In this document: positions 9,961-18,000 of the stretch, one piece after another | Layout: each line of letters starts with the position of its first letter | Numbering within the stretch: position 1 is the stretch's first letter | From: Salsipaludibacter albus | Lineage (GTDB): Bacteria; Actinomycetota; Nitriliruptoria; Nitriliruptorales; Nitriliruptoraceae | Direction: 5' to 3' | Length of the DNA: 64,000 nt | Assembly (NCBI RefSeq): GCF_019798055.1 | Contig: NZ_JAHOPH010000014.1 | Span: 1-64,000, forward strand | Translations under genes and position numbers: made by a program | Notes under the pieces: model-generated | Seen by the model: only the letters and a program-made list of their open reading frames with translations | Told to the model about the DNA's origin: nothing | Databases searched by the model: none

Positions 9961-10869
9961 ATGACCACGACCGCACCACGCATCCGCGACCGTTATCCGT
10001 CCCGCCTGACCGACGCCGAGCCCCGCCTGGTCGACCGCGACGTCCCGACCGTGGCCGACACGGCCGCGCAGGCCGACGGTCCGCTGACGGCCGCGCAGGT
10101 GGAGGCGTTCGCCCGCGACGGCTTCCTGTTCCTCACCGACGTGTTCGGCCCGGCCGAGGTCGCCGCGCACCACGACGAGCTCGACCGGCTGCGCGAGGAC
10201 CCCGCCGTGCGGGAACGGCCCGAGACGGTCGCCGAGCCCGACACCGACGCGGTCCGCTCGATCTTCGCCGTCCACCGGCTCAGTGGACCGTTCGACGCGA
10301 TGTCGCGGGACGACCGGCTGATCGGCGTGGTCCGCCAGCTGCACGGCAGCGAGGTGACCCTGCACCAGACCCGGGTCAACGCCAAGCCAGGGTTCGGCAG
10401 TGACGGGTTCTACTGGCACTCCGACTTCGAGACGTGGCACGCCGAGGACGGCATGCCGACGCCGCGCTGCATCTCGGCCTCGGTCGCGTTGACCGACAAC
10501 CTGGCCCACAACGGGCCGCTGATGGTCATGCCCGGGTCGCACGAGACCTTCGTCCAGTGTGCGGGGGCAACCCCCGAGGACAACCACCTCGAGTCCCTGC
10601 AGCGCCAGGAGGCGGGGACGCCGTCGCCGGACCAGCTCGCCACGCTGGCCGACGAGCACGGCATCGTGGCGCCGACCGGCCCGGCCGGCTCGGTGCTGTT
10701 CTTCGACTCCAACCTGATGCATGGCTCCAACGGCAACATCACGCCGTACGCCCGCAGCAACGCCTTCTTCGTCTACAACCGCGTCGACAACGCGTTGGTC
10801 GAGCCGTTCGCGACCGATGCGCGACGACCCGACCACGTCGCCCACCGCGAGGTCGTGCCGGTCGGTTGA
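9961..10869 (+). CDS. ectD: Ectoine 5-hydroxylase
   Basis: A non-haem Fe(II)/2-oxoglutarate dioxygenase that converts ectoine to 5-hydroxyectoine, a solute associated with heat and stationary-phase protection. The 302-residue chain contains the EctD signature around FYWHSDFETWHAEDGMPTPR with the HxD iron ligands, MVMPGSHETFVQC, and the distal histidine in LMHGSNGNITP. The N-terminus DRYPSRLTDAEPRLVDRD is also typical. I use ATG 9961, where homology begins; an in-frame upstream start at 9856 lies in a stretch without EctD similarity. It is separated from ectC by 135 bases, so a secondary promoter is possible. Confidence 0.95.
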   Translation: MTTTAPRIRDRYPSRLTDAEPRLVDRDVPTVADTAAQADGPLTAAQVEAFARDGFLFLTDVFGPAEVAAHHDELDRLREDPAVRERPETVAEPDTDAVRSIFAVHRLSGPFDAMSRDDRLIGVVRQLHGSEVTLHQTRVNAKPGFGSDGFYWHSDFETWHAEDGMPTPRCISASVALTDNLAHNGPLMVMPGSHETFVQCAGATPEDNHLESLQRQEAGTPSPDQLATLADEHGIVAPTGPAGSVLFFDSNLMHGSNGNITPYARSNAFFVYNRVDNALVEPFATDARRPDHVAHREVVPVG

Positions 10870-11010
10870 CGCAGCGGCGGTCGCGGCGGGGGCCGCCGGC
10901 GTCCACGTGGCGAGGTTTCCCCGGTGGCGGTGGCGGCTAGGGTGCGGTGCAGTGCTCCGCGCGACCCCGCGCGACCCGGATGCCACCCACCTCCCGAAGG
11001 AACCCGCACC

Positions 11011-11400
11011 ATGGCCGACGCCTCGGTCCCCGACGACCGCCACTACACCAACGACCACGAGTGGGTCCGCCTGGACGGCTCCACGGCCGTCATCGGCATC
11101 ACCGACTTCGCCCAGGACCAGCTGGGCGACGTCGTCTACGTGGACCTGCCCGCCGTGGGCTCCAGCATCGAGGCCGGCGAGGTGTTCGGCGAGGTCGAGT
11201 CGACCAAGTCGGTGTCGGACCTGTTCGCACCCGTCACCGGCACCGTGACCGCCCGCAACGAGGCGCTGGACACCTCGCCCGAGCTGGTCAACGCCGACTG
11301 CTGGGGTGACGGCTGGCTGGTTGAAGTCTCGGTCGAGGGTGAGGTCGACCCGGACGACCTGTTGGACGCCGCCGCGTATCAAGCGCTCGTCGACGGTTGA
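11011..11400 (+). CDS. gcvH: Glycine cleavage system H protein
   Basis: Lipoyl carrier that shuttles the aminomethyl group between the P, T and L proteins of the glycine cleavage complex. The 129-residue product shows [13 protein letters not shown] and the lipoylation motif [13 protein letters not shown], whose lysine carries the lipoyl arm, plus [25 protein letters not shown] at the end. The CCCGAAGGAACCCGCACC leader contains a ribosome site. No gcvP or gcvT is in the window. Gene order gcvH-FHA-merR-nuclease-merR matches the conserved Rv1826-Rv1830 block of mycobacteria. Confidence 0.95.
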   Translation: MADASVPDDRHYTNDHEWVRLDGSTAVIGITDFAQDQLGDVVYVDLPAVGSSIEAGEVFGEVESTKSVSDLFAPVTGTVTARNEALDTSPELVNADCWGDGWLVEVSVEGEVDPDDLLDAAAYQALVDG

Positions 11401-11478
11401 GCCACCGCCGACCCAGGTGCCGTCGGCACACCCCGCTCCGACCCCGTGCACCTGTCGTCACCGCCCCGCCGACGCGAC

Positions 11479-11498
11479 CTCGTGACGATCGTCACGAG
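11479..11498. promoter_or_regulatory. 20-bp perfect palindrome between gcvH and the FHA gene
   Basis: CTCGTGACGATCGTCACGAG at 11479-11498 is a perfect dyad, 78 bases after gcvH and 143 before the FHA gene start. It could be an operator for a dimeric regulator or an 8-bp-stem hairpin ending gcvH. The sequence alone does not decide. Confidence 0.5.
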
Positions 11499-11641
11499 CG
11501 CCCTCGAGCGGTCGCATCACCAGCAACAGTGGTGCGCTCGGAGCGACATCGGTCCACACCCGGAACGGATCTCCCCCGAACCCTGAAGTTCTCGTCTACC
11601 CTTGGGGCGAGCCGGCTCGACGTGCCGGTCGAGGAGTGACG

Positions 11642-12115
11642 ATGTACTGCAGCCACTGCGGCGAAGCGATCGCCGACGACGCCAACTTCTGTGCGGCGTG
11701 CGGCACCCCGGTGCGACGTGAGGCCGACACCAACGCCACGATGTCGATCGACCTCCACGGGGAGACCGACGGCGAGGACGTCCTGGAGGACCTGCCCACG
11801 ATGGAGCAGGGGACCGGCCTGTTCGTGGTGATGCGGGGGCCGTTGTCGGGCTCGCGGTTCATGCTCGAGAAGGACGTCACGACGATCGGCCGCCACCCCG
11901 ACGCCGACCTGCTGCTGGACGACGTGACCGTGTCACGGCACCACGCCGAGGTGCGTCGTGGCGACAACGGCCTGGTCCTGGCGGACCTCGGCTCGCTGAA
12001 CGGCACCTACGTCGGTGACCACCGGGTCGAGGAGCACCCGCTGGTGATGGGCGACCAGGTCCAAGTGGGACGCTTCAAGCTGTTGTTCGTGTCCGCGGAC
12101 GAGGCCTCTTCATGA
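11642..12115 (+). CDS. Zinc-ribbon FHA-domain protein (GarA/OdhI-like)
   Basis: Residues 1-24 hold a zinc-ribbon CxxC...CxxC (YCSHCGEA, FCAACGTPV). The C-terminal ~95 residues are an FHA phosphothreonine-binding domain (TTIGRHPDADLLLDDVTVSRHHAEV, LGSLNGTYV). The short linker contains LPTMEQG, which resembles the phospho-site ETTS region of GarA/OdhI in position though not exactly in sequence. GarA-type proteins bind and inhibit 2-oxoglutarate dehydrogenase and regulate glutamate enzymes under Ser/Thr kinase control; that role is inferred from family and synteny. ATG 11642 is preferred over GTG 11636 because GAGGAG at 11630 lies six bases ahead. It overlaps the next gene by four bases. Confidence 0.85.
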   Translation: MYCSHCGEAIADDANFCAACGTPVRREADTNATMSIDLHGETDGEDVLEDLPTMEQGTGLFVVMRGPLSGSRFMLEKDVTTIGRHPDADLLLDDVTVSRHHAEVRRGDNGLVLADLGSLNGTYVGDHRVEEHPLVMGDQVQVGRFKLLFVSADEASS

Positions 12116-12828
12116 GCGGCACCCTGACCATCGGCGAGGTCCTCAAGACGCTGCAGGAGGACTTCGACGACATCACGATCTCCAAGATCCGGTTCCTGGA
12201 GGCCGAGGGGCTGATCTCGCCGGACCGCACCGACTCGGGCTACCGCAAGTTCGACGACGACGACATCGAGCGTCTGCGCTACGTCCTGCGGGCCCAGCGC
12301 GACCGCTACCTCCCGCTGAAGGTCATCCGCGAGGAGCTGGACCGGATCGACGCGGGGCTGGCGGTGGACTCGCCCGCCGGGCCCGATCCCGACGAGGTCG
12401 CCCATCTGCGTGGCGACGGCGAGCCGATGGCCCAGGACCAGTCCCTGCTCCCGCCGATCGGCACCGAGACCTGGAACGCCGAGGAGCTCGCGGAAGCCGC
12501 CGGGCTGAGCATCGAGCAGGTCGAGGCGCTGGTCGGCCACGGCCTGCTGCCGCGGACTCCCACCTTCGACGCCGCCGCGCTGCGGGTGGCCCGTCTGGCC
12601 GGTGACCTGCTCGACGCGGGCCTGGAGGCCCGTCACCTGCGGATGTACCCGCAGTTCGCCGAGCGCCAGTTCGCCCTGATCGAGCAGCTCGTCGCCCCCG
12701 TGATGCGCCAGCGCAACCCCGAGGCCCGCTCGGCCGCGACCGCCCGGGGCGAGAAGGTCGCCGAGCGTGGCGCCGCGCTCAACCGCGCCCTGCTGGGCAA
12801 CCGTCTCCGCGACACCCTCCACTCCTGA
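12112..12828 (+). CDS. MerR-family regulator, FtsR-like
   Basis: DNA-binding regulator orthologous by position and pattern to mycobacterial Rv1828 and corynebacterial FtsR, which activates ftsZ. Residues ~5-75 are a MerR winged helix (TIGEVLKTLQEDFDDITISK, FLEAEGLISPDRTDSGYRKF), then a long coiled segment. The C-terminal ~100 residues contain a second helix-turn-helix-like region (WNAEELAEAAGLSIEQVEALVGHGLL). There are no metal-binding cysteines. It is translationally coupled to the FHA gene (ATGA overlap). The cell-division role is known for relatives and inferred here. Confidence 0.88.
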   Translation: MSGTLTIGEVLKTLQEDFDDITISKIRFLEAEGLISPDRTDSGYRKFDDDDIERLRYVLRAQRDRYLPLKVIREELDRIDAGLAVDSPAGPDPDEVAHLRGDGEPMAQDQSLLPPIGTETWNAEELAEAAGLSIEQVEALVGHGLLPRTPTFDAAALRVARLAGDLLDAGLEARHLRMYPQFAERQFALIEQLVAPVMRQRNPEARSAATARGEKVAERGAALNRALLGNRLRDTLHS

Positions 12829-13038
12829 GTCGAGCGGTCCCTCGGTCCACCGGCCTTCGCCGCATCGTGCCCCTCCACCTCCCTGCAGGACGCCGGCCGG
12901 CAGCCCGTCTCGCACGGGCCAGGGCACCCCGGTGTCCCCGGCCGTTCGCCCCGAGACCGGTGTCGTGGATCCGGATGGTGGCGCAATATCCTGCCGTGGT
13001 CCCGTGCCCGCTCGTCGTCGACCCTGCGTGAGGCCATC

Positions 13039-14331
13039 GTGACCTGGTCGCGTCCGACCCGTCGCGCCACCACTTCGGTGGCGGTGGTCGGCCTGGCCGT
13101 GGCCGCGTTGGTGGCGCCGATGACCCGCTCCGGTCCCTGGGCCGGGGCGGCGCTGGCCCAGGACGCGTCGGAGGCGCCGGCCGAGTCGACCTCGCCAGCT
13201 CCGTCCAGCAGCCCCACACCGTCGCCCGCCCCGCAGCCCTCGGCATCGCCCGGCGACGCCGCGCCGCTCGGCGTGGTCGAGGGGTTGTCGCTGGTGGAGC
13301 AACCACCGGCGGGCTGGCCGGAGCCGCCGATGGAGACCGCCCGCGAACTGATGGCGCTGGACGCGACGACCGGGCAGGTCCTGGCGGTCGTCAACGCCCA
13401 GGAGCGGGTCCAGGTCGCCTCGGTCATCAAGCTGCTCACGGTCCTGACCGCGCTCGACGTGCTGGACCCCGACCAGATGGTCACGGTCGGCGACGAGGTG
13501 AACATCGACGGGTCGACCGCGGCGCTGGAACCCGGCGACACCTGGTCGGTCCGCGACCTGGTCGCCGGTGCCCTGATCCGCTCGGGCAACGACGCCGCGG
13601 AGGCGCTCGCCGTCGCGGGCGGTGGTGGTGACCGGGCGGCGTTCATCCAGATGATGAACGACAAGGCCGAGTCGCTGGGCATCGTCGGTGCCACGATCGC
13701 GGACCCGTCGGGCCTCGAGGACGTCAACCTGCTGTCGGCCCGCGACCTCGCCATCCTGGGCGACGCCGCGCTGGCCCAGCCGCTGGTGGCCGAGATCGCC
13801 AACAGCCGGTCGTGGGACCTGCCGTCGACCGGCCCGGTGCCCAACCGCAACCTGTTGCTGGAGATGCGCGAGGACGCCACGGGCCTCAAGACGGGGACCA
13901 CCGACCTGGCCGGGGCGTCGTTGGTGGGCTCGGTCCGCGCCGACGACCACGACCTGGTGTCGGTCATCGTCGGCGCTCGCAACGACAACCAGCGCTACGC
14001 CGAGTCCGTGGCCGTGTTCGACTGGATCGAGTCCGCCCTGGACCGCCACCCGGTCGACGTCGGCGCGGCGATCCGGCTGCCGGGGGAGTGGGTCGGCGAG
14101 GCCACGACGCTCGACCTGTGGGCGCCCGAGCCCCCGCAGGTCGACACCCAACTGGCGGTGGACGGGTCGTCCGTCGTCAGCGAGGTCTCCCTGGGCGTGG
14201 GTGGCCGGCTGGCGGAGTACGTCGCGACGGCCGAGGTCGCACCGCCCGACACGATCGGCGAGTCGCTGGCCGGCAAGGTCTACGAGGCCATGCGCCAGGC
14301 CCACGAGCTCAACACCTGGCCGTCCTCCTGA
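13039..14331 (+). CDS. D-alanyl-D-alanine carboxypeptidase (penicillin-binding protein)
   Basis: Trims the terminal D-alanine from peptidoglycan stem peptides outside the membrane. The 430-residue protein begins with a basic stretch and hydrophobic core (residues ~10-40, signal peptide or anchor) and a Ser/Pro/Ala-rich linker. The S11 peptidase domain has all three active-site motifs: SVIK (S-x-x-K), SGN (S-x-N) and KTG. A C-terminal ~90-residue region resembles PBP5_C with its beta-strands but ends without an obvious amphipathic anchor. It interrupts the otherwise conserved merR-nuclease order seen in mycobacteria. GTG 13039 is the first plausible start before the signal sequence. Confidence 0.9.
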   Translation: MTWSRPTRRATTSVAVVGLAVAALVAPMTRSGPWAGAALAQDASEAPAESTSPAPSSSPTPSPAPQPSASPGDAAPLGVVEGLSLVEQPPAGWPEPPMETARELMALDATTGQVLAVVNAQERVQVASVIKLLTVLTALDVLDPDQMVTVGDEVNIDGSTAALEPGDTWSVRDLVAGALIRSGNDAAEALAVAGGGGDRAAFIQMMNDKAESLGIVGATIADPSGLEDVNLLSARDLAILGDAALAQPLVAEIANSRSWDLPSTGPVPNRNLLLEMREDATGLKTGTTDLAGASLVGSVRADDHDLVSVIVGARNDNQRYAESVAVFDWIESALDRHPVDVGAAIRLPGEWVGEATTLDLWAPEPPQVDTQLAVDGSSVVSEVSLGVGGRLAEYVATAEVAPPDTIGESLAGKVYEAMRQAHELNTWPSS

Positions 14332-14431
14332 CCCCGCGGTGCGTCCGACGGCGGGTGGTCCGGGGTCCTCGCCGGACGGGGCACGTGCAGTACCTTGCAC
14401 GGATGACGTCGAGACGAGGGAGCAGGCCACG

Positions 14432-14938
14432 GTGAAGCCGCTCGAATTGGTCGGAGTCCGGGTCGAGTTGCCCGCGAACCAGCCGATCGTCCTCCTCAAG
14501 GAGACCGACGGACCGCGCTACCTCCCCATCTGGATCGGCGCGGTCGAGGCCACCGCCATCGCCTTCGCGCTCCAGGGGGTCGAGACCGCGCGGCCACTGA
14601 CCCACGACCTGATCGTGGACATGCTCGAGTCACTGGGACAGCGACTCGACAGCGTGCGGATCACCGACCTCCAGGACGGCACCTTCTACGCCGAGCTCGT
14701 GCTGGTCGGCGACGACGGCATCGAGGTTGGCGTCTCGTCGCGACCGTCCGACGCCCTCGCCATCGCGGCGCGCCTGCCCGGCACCCGGGTCTACGGTGCG
14801 CCGGCAGTGCTCGACGAGGCCGGGGTCGAGCTCGACGAGGACGAAGAGGTCGAGGACGCACAGCAGGCCGAGGCCGAGGTGCGCCAGTTCCGCGAGTTCC
14901 TCGAGTCGGTGACCCCGGAGGACTTCAAGGAGCAGTGA
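14432..14938 (+). CDS. Bifunctional nuclease family protein (DUF151, Rv1829-like)
   Basis: The 168-residue protein matches the BFN/DUF151 family: VKPLELVGVRVELPANQPIV at the N-terminus, LPIWIGAVEATAIAFAL, and VSSRPSDALAIAARL. Plant and bacterial members have been reported to act on RNA and DNA, but the role of actinobacterial ones is unsettled. The C-terminal ~45 residues (VELDEDEEVEDAQQAEAEV...) are acidic, ending in FREFLESVTPEDF as in relatives. GTG 14432 is chosen because the conserved N-terminus begins there and GAGGGAG lies upstream; a nearby ATG at 14403 is out of frame. Confidence 0.88.
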   Translation: MKPLELVGVRVELPANQPIVLLKETDGPRYLPIWIGAVEATAIAFALQGVETARPLTHDLIVDMLESLGQRLDSVRITDLQDGTFYAELVLVGDDGIEVGVSSRPSDALAIAARLPGTRVYGAPAVLDEAGVELDEDEEVEDAQQAEAEVRQFREFLESVTPEDFKEQ

Positions 14939-15228
14939 GGTCCGCCGGCGAGCGGTCGTGCTGCCCGCCCGGTCCTCATCCGTCCTCGTCATCCCGGGTC
15001 GCACCGTGGCGGCCACCCGAGCGGCTCGACCTCCACGTGGACACCGTGCCACCAACGGGGAAACACACCTGAGAAGTTTCACTCTTGTGTCTCGTGTTGC
15101 TAGAGTGGTATGCGGTCCGGCACGTCGAGGTCGCGCGGAGCGCACGAACGGCGGCCGGCCATGGACGCGGCCGACCATGGACGACCATGCTGGATCGATT
15201 GGCTGCATGACCTGGTGGAGGAGTGCAC

Positions 15229-15732
15229 ATGGCGGGCAACCAGTTGCAACTGGACGTCGGTGACGACGTCGCGGTGGGCTATCGCGGCCCGACCGCGTGC
15301 AACATCGTCGGCATCACCTACCGCCAACTGGACTACTGGGCCCGCACCGACCTGGTGTCGCCGTCGGTCCAGCGCGCCGAGGGCTCGGGCAGCCAGCGGC
15401 TGTACTCGTTCAACGACATCGTGGCGCTGCGCGTCGTCAAGCGGCTGCTCGACGCCGGGGTGTCGCTCCAGCGCGTGCGGCTCGCGATCGAGACGCTCGC
15501 AGCGCAGGGACATTCGCCCGCGGACGTGACGGTCGTGTCGGACGGCACCAATGTGTTCATGGTCGACGACGACCAGGAGGTCGTCGAACTGGTGATGGGT
15601 GGCCAGGGTGTGTTCGCCATCGCGCTCGGCCCGGTCATCGAGGAGCTCGAGGGCGAGGTCACCGCGTTCCCGACCGAGCGCGCCCAGCCGATCAACCCGC
15701 CCACCGGGCTCGACGACTCCGCCGAGGCCTGA
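15229..15732 (+). CDS. MerR-family regulator (Rv1830-like)
   Basis: Second MerR regulator of the conserved block. The 167-residue protein has a helix-turn-helix near residues 20-85 (VGITYRQLDYWARTDLVSPS, RLYSFNDIVALRVVKRLLDAGVSL) and a C-terminal region with FMVDDDQEVVELVMGGQGVFAIALG, which in relatives is a dimerisation/effector domain. ATG 15229 follows a perfect GGAGGAG at 15217-15223. The 290-base gap upstream contains the pair GAGA/TCTC near 15072-15096 and a TTTCAC/TAGAGT arrangement 18 bases apart that could be its promoter. Confidence 0.88.
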   Translation: MAGNQLQLDVGDDVAVGYRGPTACNIVGITYRQLDYWARTDLVSPSVQRAEGSGSQRLYSFNDIVALRVVKRLLDAGVSLQRVRLAIETLAAQGHSPADVTVVSDGTNVFMVDDDQEVVELVMGGQGVFAIALGPVIEELEGEVTAFPTERAQPINPPTGLDDSAEA

Positions 15733-15886
15733 GACGACCGGCCGCGCCGCCGCGCGCCGCCCGCCGCGCGCCGCGAGTGTTCGATCTCTCTGGAGTTGTC
15801 AAGGAGCGAAACGGCGACGCCACGCCCCGATCGGTCGATCTGGGCATGACGGGCCACCCCACCGCCGTCGATGGGGGAGCGGGGCG

Positions 15887-17641
15887 TCACGAACTGGCCG
15901 GGTTGCCGCCGGCCGATGCACCGACCGAGCGGTTCGTCGAGGAGTCGGACCAGCCGGGAAGCTCGAGCCGCGGGGTCCGGATCTCGTCGGGGCAGCCGGC
16001 GGCGGCGGGAGTGTCGAGGGACGACGGGGTGTCGGGCGAAACGGGGCCATCGGGAGCCACGACGCCGCGTGACCCGATCGGGTCCGCAACCGCCGGTGCC
16101 CGACCCGGAACCGTGACGATTCGCCGGCCGGCGGGTGACGTCCAGGTGGCCGCTGCCGTGGAGGTGTCGAGCTCGACGGTCCACCCCTTGTCGTGGACGA
16201 GGTGGTGGCAGTGGTGGCACAGCGCCAATCCGTTGTCGACCGAGGTCACGCCGTCGTTGCGCCACCAGACGAGGTGGTGGATCGCGGTCCACGCAATGGG
16301 ACCGTCACAGTTGGGGCCTCGACAGCCTCGATCGCGGGCGTTCACGGCCCGTCGCTGGGGCCCGGACCACTCCCGCGTGGCGCGACCGACGTCGAGGACC
16401 TGGGACGCACCGTCCATCACGATGCGCGACACCGCCGCGTCGCAACAGATCCGGCGCACGGCCTGTGGGGACAGGTGCCCGCCCCATGGCAGGTCCCCCG
16501 GAGGCAGGCTCGCCCAGCGCGGGTCGTCGGGCGCGGGGGCGGCGTCGGGGCGGTCGGGGTCGTCGACGCCGTCGCGCGCCAGGTCGGCGGACACGGTGGC
16601 GGCATCGACGATGACCGACAGGTGGGGACGCGTGATGCCACCGGTGCCCGGCGACAGCCCGTGGCCGAGCGCAACCTCCACGAGGTCGCCCAGTGCATCG
16701 GCCAGCCGGACGTCGGGTCGACGACGCTGGTCGCGTGGTGTCTCGGCGGGATCGGGGCGATCGAAGGCGTCGAGCAGGGTCCGGAAGCGTTGGCCGAGTT
16801 CGTCGGGCAGCTCGCCGGACGGGCGCCAGGTGCCGAGGTCGGTCCGGGTCAGGCGGAAACTGCGGCGGGCGTGCTGGCGGTTCTCGTCGCGCAGCATGGC
16901 AGCGCCGTCGACGGCCTGCTGGCGCGAGCGGATCCGGGCTCGCAGCCCCTCGGGAGAGGTCGCGCGGGCCACGTCGACCAGGGCCGCGTCGACCTCACCG
17001 GGGCTCCCCAGGCGGCCATCGCGGGCGGCCTGCACCATCGCATCGACGGACTCCGCGGTCAGGTCACCGTCGGCCAGTGCCTGTCGGGTGGCCGGGAGGT
17101 CGTCGAGGTCGGTGGCCAGGCGCGACATCCGCGCGGCATCGCGACCGGAACGATTCGTGTTGGCGGTCAGCCACGCCGTGGTCGACGACGCACCGTCGGC
17201 CTCGACGGCGCCGCTGTTGCGCAACTGGGCCAGGGTCCGGGCCAGCCCGGCGGTGCTCAGACCTCCCAGCCGTTCCAGGAGCCGCACCCGCTCACGCAGT
17301 TCCTCGTGGTCGAGCGACGGGCCGTCGAGGGACGGCCGGTCACCCTCCGAGGCCTCGTCGAGCACCGCGGCCACGTCCGCCACGGCTCGGCGGAGCGCAC
17401 GGTTTCCGGGGAAGGGGTCCGACGGATCCGACTGGTAGTTCGCGTGCACGTCGGCGGCGACGCTGGGTCGTCGCGACGCCCGCGACGCGCCCACCTGCCG
17501 GTGCCGCGCGGCACCCGATCGCCCACGACGCCCGGCCCGGTACGACGCAGGTCGGTCCCGCTCCATTGCGGACGACCCGACCTCCGCGCGTCCCCGGGAT
17601 CGGCCGGCACCCCAGGCCTCCCGGGGCTGGTGAGGTGGCAT
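15887..17641 (-). CDS. DUF222 / 13E12-family HNH endonuclease-like protein, copy 1
   Basis: A 584-residue member of the multicopy actinobacterial 13E12 repeat family. Residues ~95-330 are the DUF222 helical region (LLERLGGLSTAGLARTLAQL, DENRQHARRSFRLTRTDLG). Near residue 430 comes the HNH nuclease motif: RDRGCRGPNCDGPIAWTAIH, then HLVWW, SVDNGLALCHHCHHLVHDKG. Zinc-type cysteines and the catalytic histidines are intact. A proline/serine-rich tail ends the chain. ATG 17641 has GGAGG seven bases upstream. An SOS box lies 40 bases before the start. The cellular role is unknown. Copy 2 at 45883-47466 is closely similar from residue ~90 to ~490. Confidence 0.9.
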   Translation of the reverse strand: MPPHQPREAWGAGRSRGRAEVGSSAMERDRPASYRAGRRGRSGAARHRQVGASRASRRPSVAADVHANYQSDPSDPFPGNRALRRAVADVAAVLDEASEGDRPSLDGPSLDHEELRERVRLLERLGGLSTAGLARTLAQLRNSGAVEADGASSTTAWLTANTNRSGRDAARMSRLATDLDDLPATRQALADGDLTAESVDAMVQAARDGRLGSPGEVDAALVDVARATSPEGLRARIRSRQQAVDGAAMLRDENRQHARRSFRLTRTDLGTWRPSGELPDELGQRFRTLLDAFDRPDPAETPRDQRRRPDVRLADALGDLVEVALGHGLSPGTGGITRPHLSVIVDAATVSADLARDGVDDPDRPDAAPAPDDPRWASLPPGDLPWGGHLSPQAVRRICCDAAVSRIVMDGASQVLDVGRATREWSGPQRRAVNARDRGCRGPNCDGPIAWTAIHHLVWWRNDGVTSVDNGLALCHHCHHLVHDKGWTVELDTSTAAATWTSPAGRRIVTVPGRAPAVADPIGSRGVVAPDGPVSPDTPSSLDTPAAAGCPDEIRTPRLELPGWSDSSTNRSVGASAGGNPASS

Positions 17642-17680
17642 CTCAATCCTCCGAAGCCCGTGGGTGGCGGTCAGGTGGCA

Positions 17681-17692
17681 GAACGTGCGTTC
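17681..17692 (-). promoter_or_regulatory. LexA (SOS) box upstream of DUF222 copy 1
   Basis: GAACGTGCGTTC is a perfect GAAC-N4-GTTC dyad (extended by GA on one side), the Gram-positive/mycobacterial LexA site pattern. It lies 40 bases before the ATG at 17641. The same element precedes copy 2. Confidence 0.7.
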
Positions 17693-18000
17693 GAGTATAC
17701 AGATGCATGTCGCACGATGTCAATCATCGCGGTCGCGAGGGTGTGGACAGTCGCCCGGGTGCGCCTCCTGCCGGCCCGCCGGGAAGCTTCGTGGAGTCCG
17801 CGGGGTGGGTGTACGGGGTGGCACGAACGTCCCCCCGGACCTCCGTCCCCATGTCCTGTGACCGGGGGCCCGAGCACCCCGGGAGGTGGGGGAGGCATGT
17901 CGCACCGCCTCCCTAGCGTGCAGCCACGACCTCGGGGGCAGCACCGCGATCCGGACCGACCGGCCCGCACCACCCCCACCTCCCCCACCTGGAGACCACG
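17693..18000. other. Intergenic region between divergent genes
   Basis: About 310 bases between the DUF222 gene and the secreted protein gene. Beyond the SOS box I see only GC-rich sequence and the TGGAGA ribosome site just before 18001. No small gene is supported. Confidence 0.4.

Noticed and set aside
7756-11451. 1231-codon open frame on the minus strand across ectB-ectD and gcvH
   Set aside because: Antisense to four confidently identified genes; no motif, low-complexity Val/Gly/Arg composition.
15297-17438. 713-codon plus-strand frame across merR and the DUF222 gene
   Set aside because: Overlaps two real genes in other frames and has no domain.
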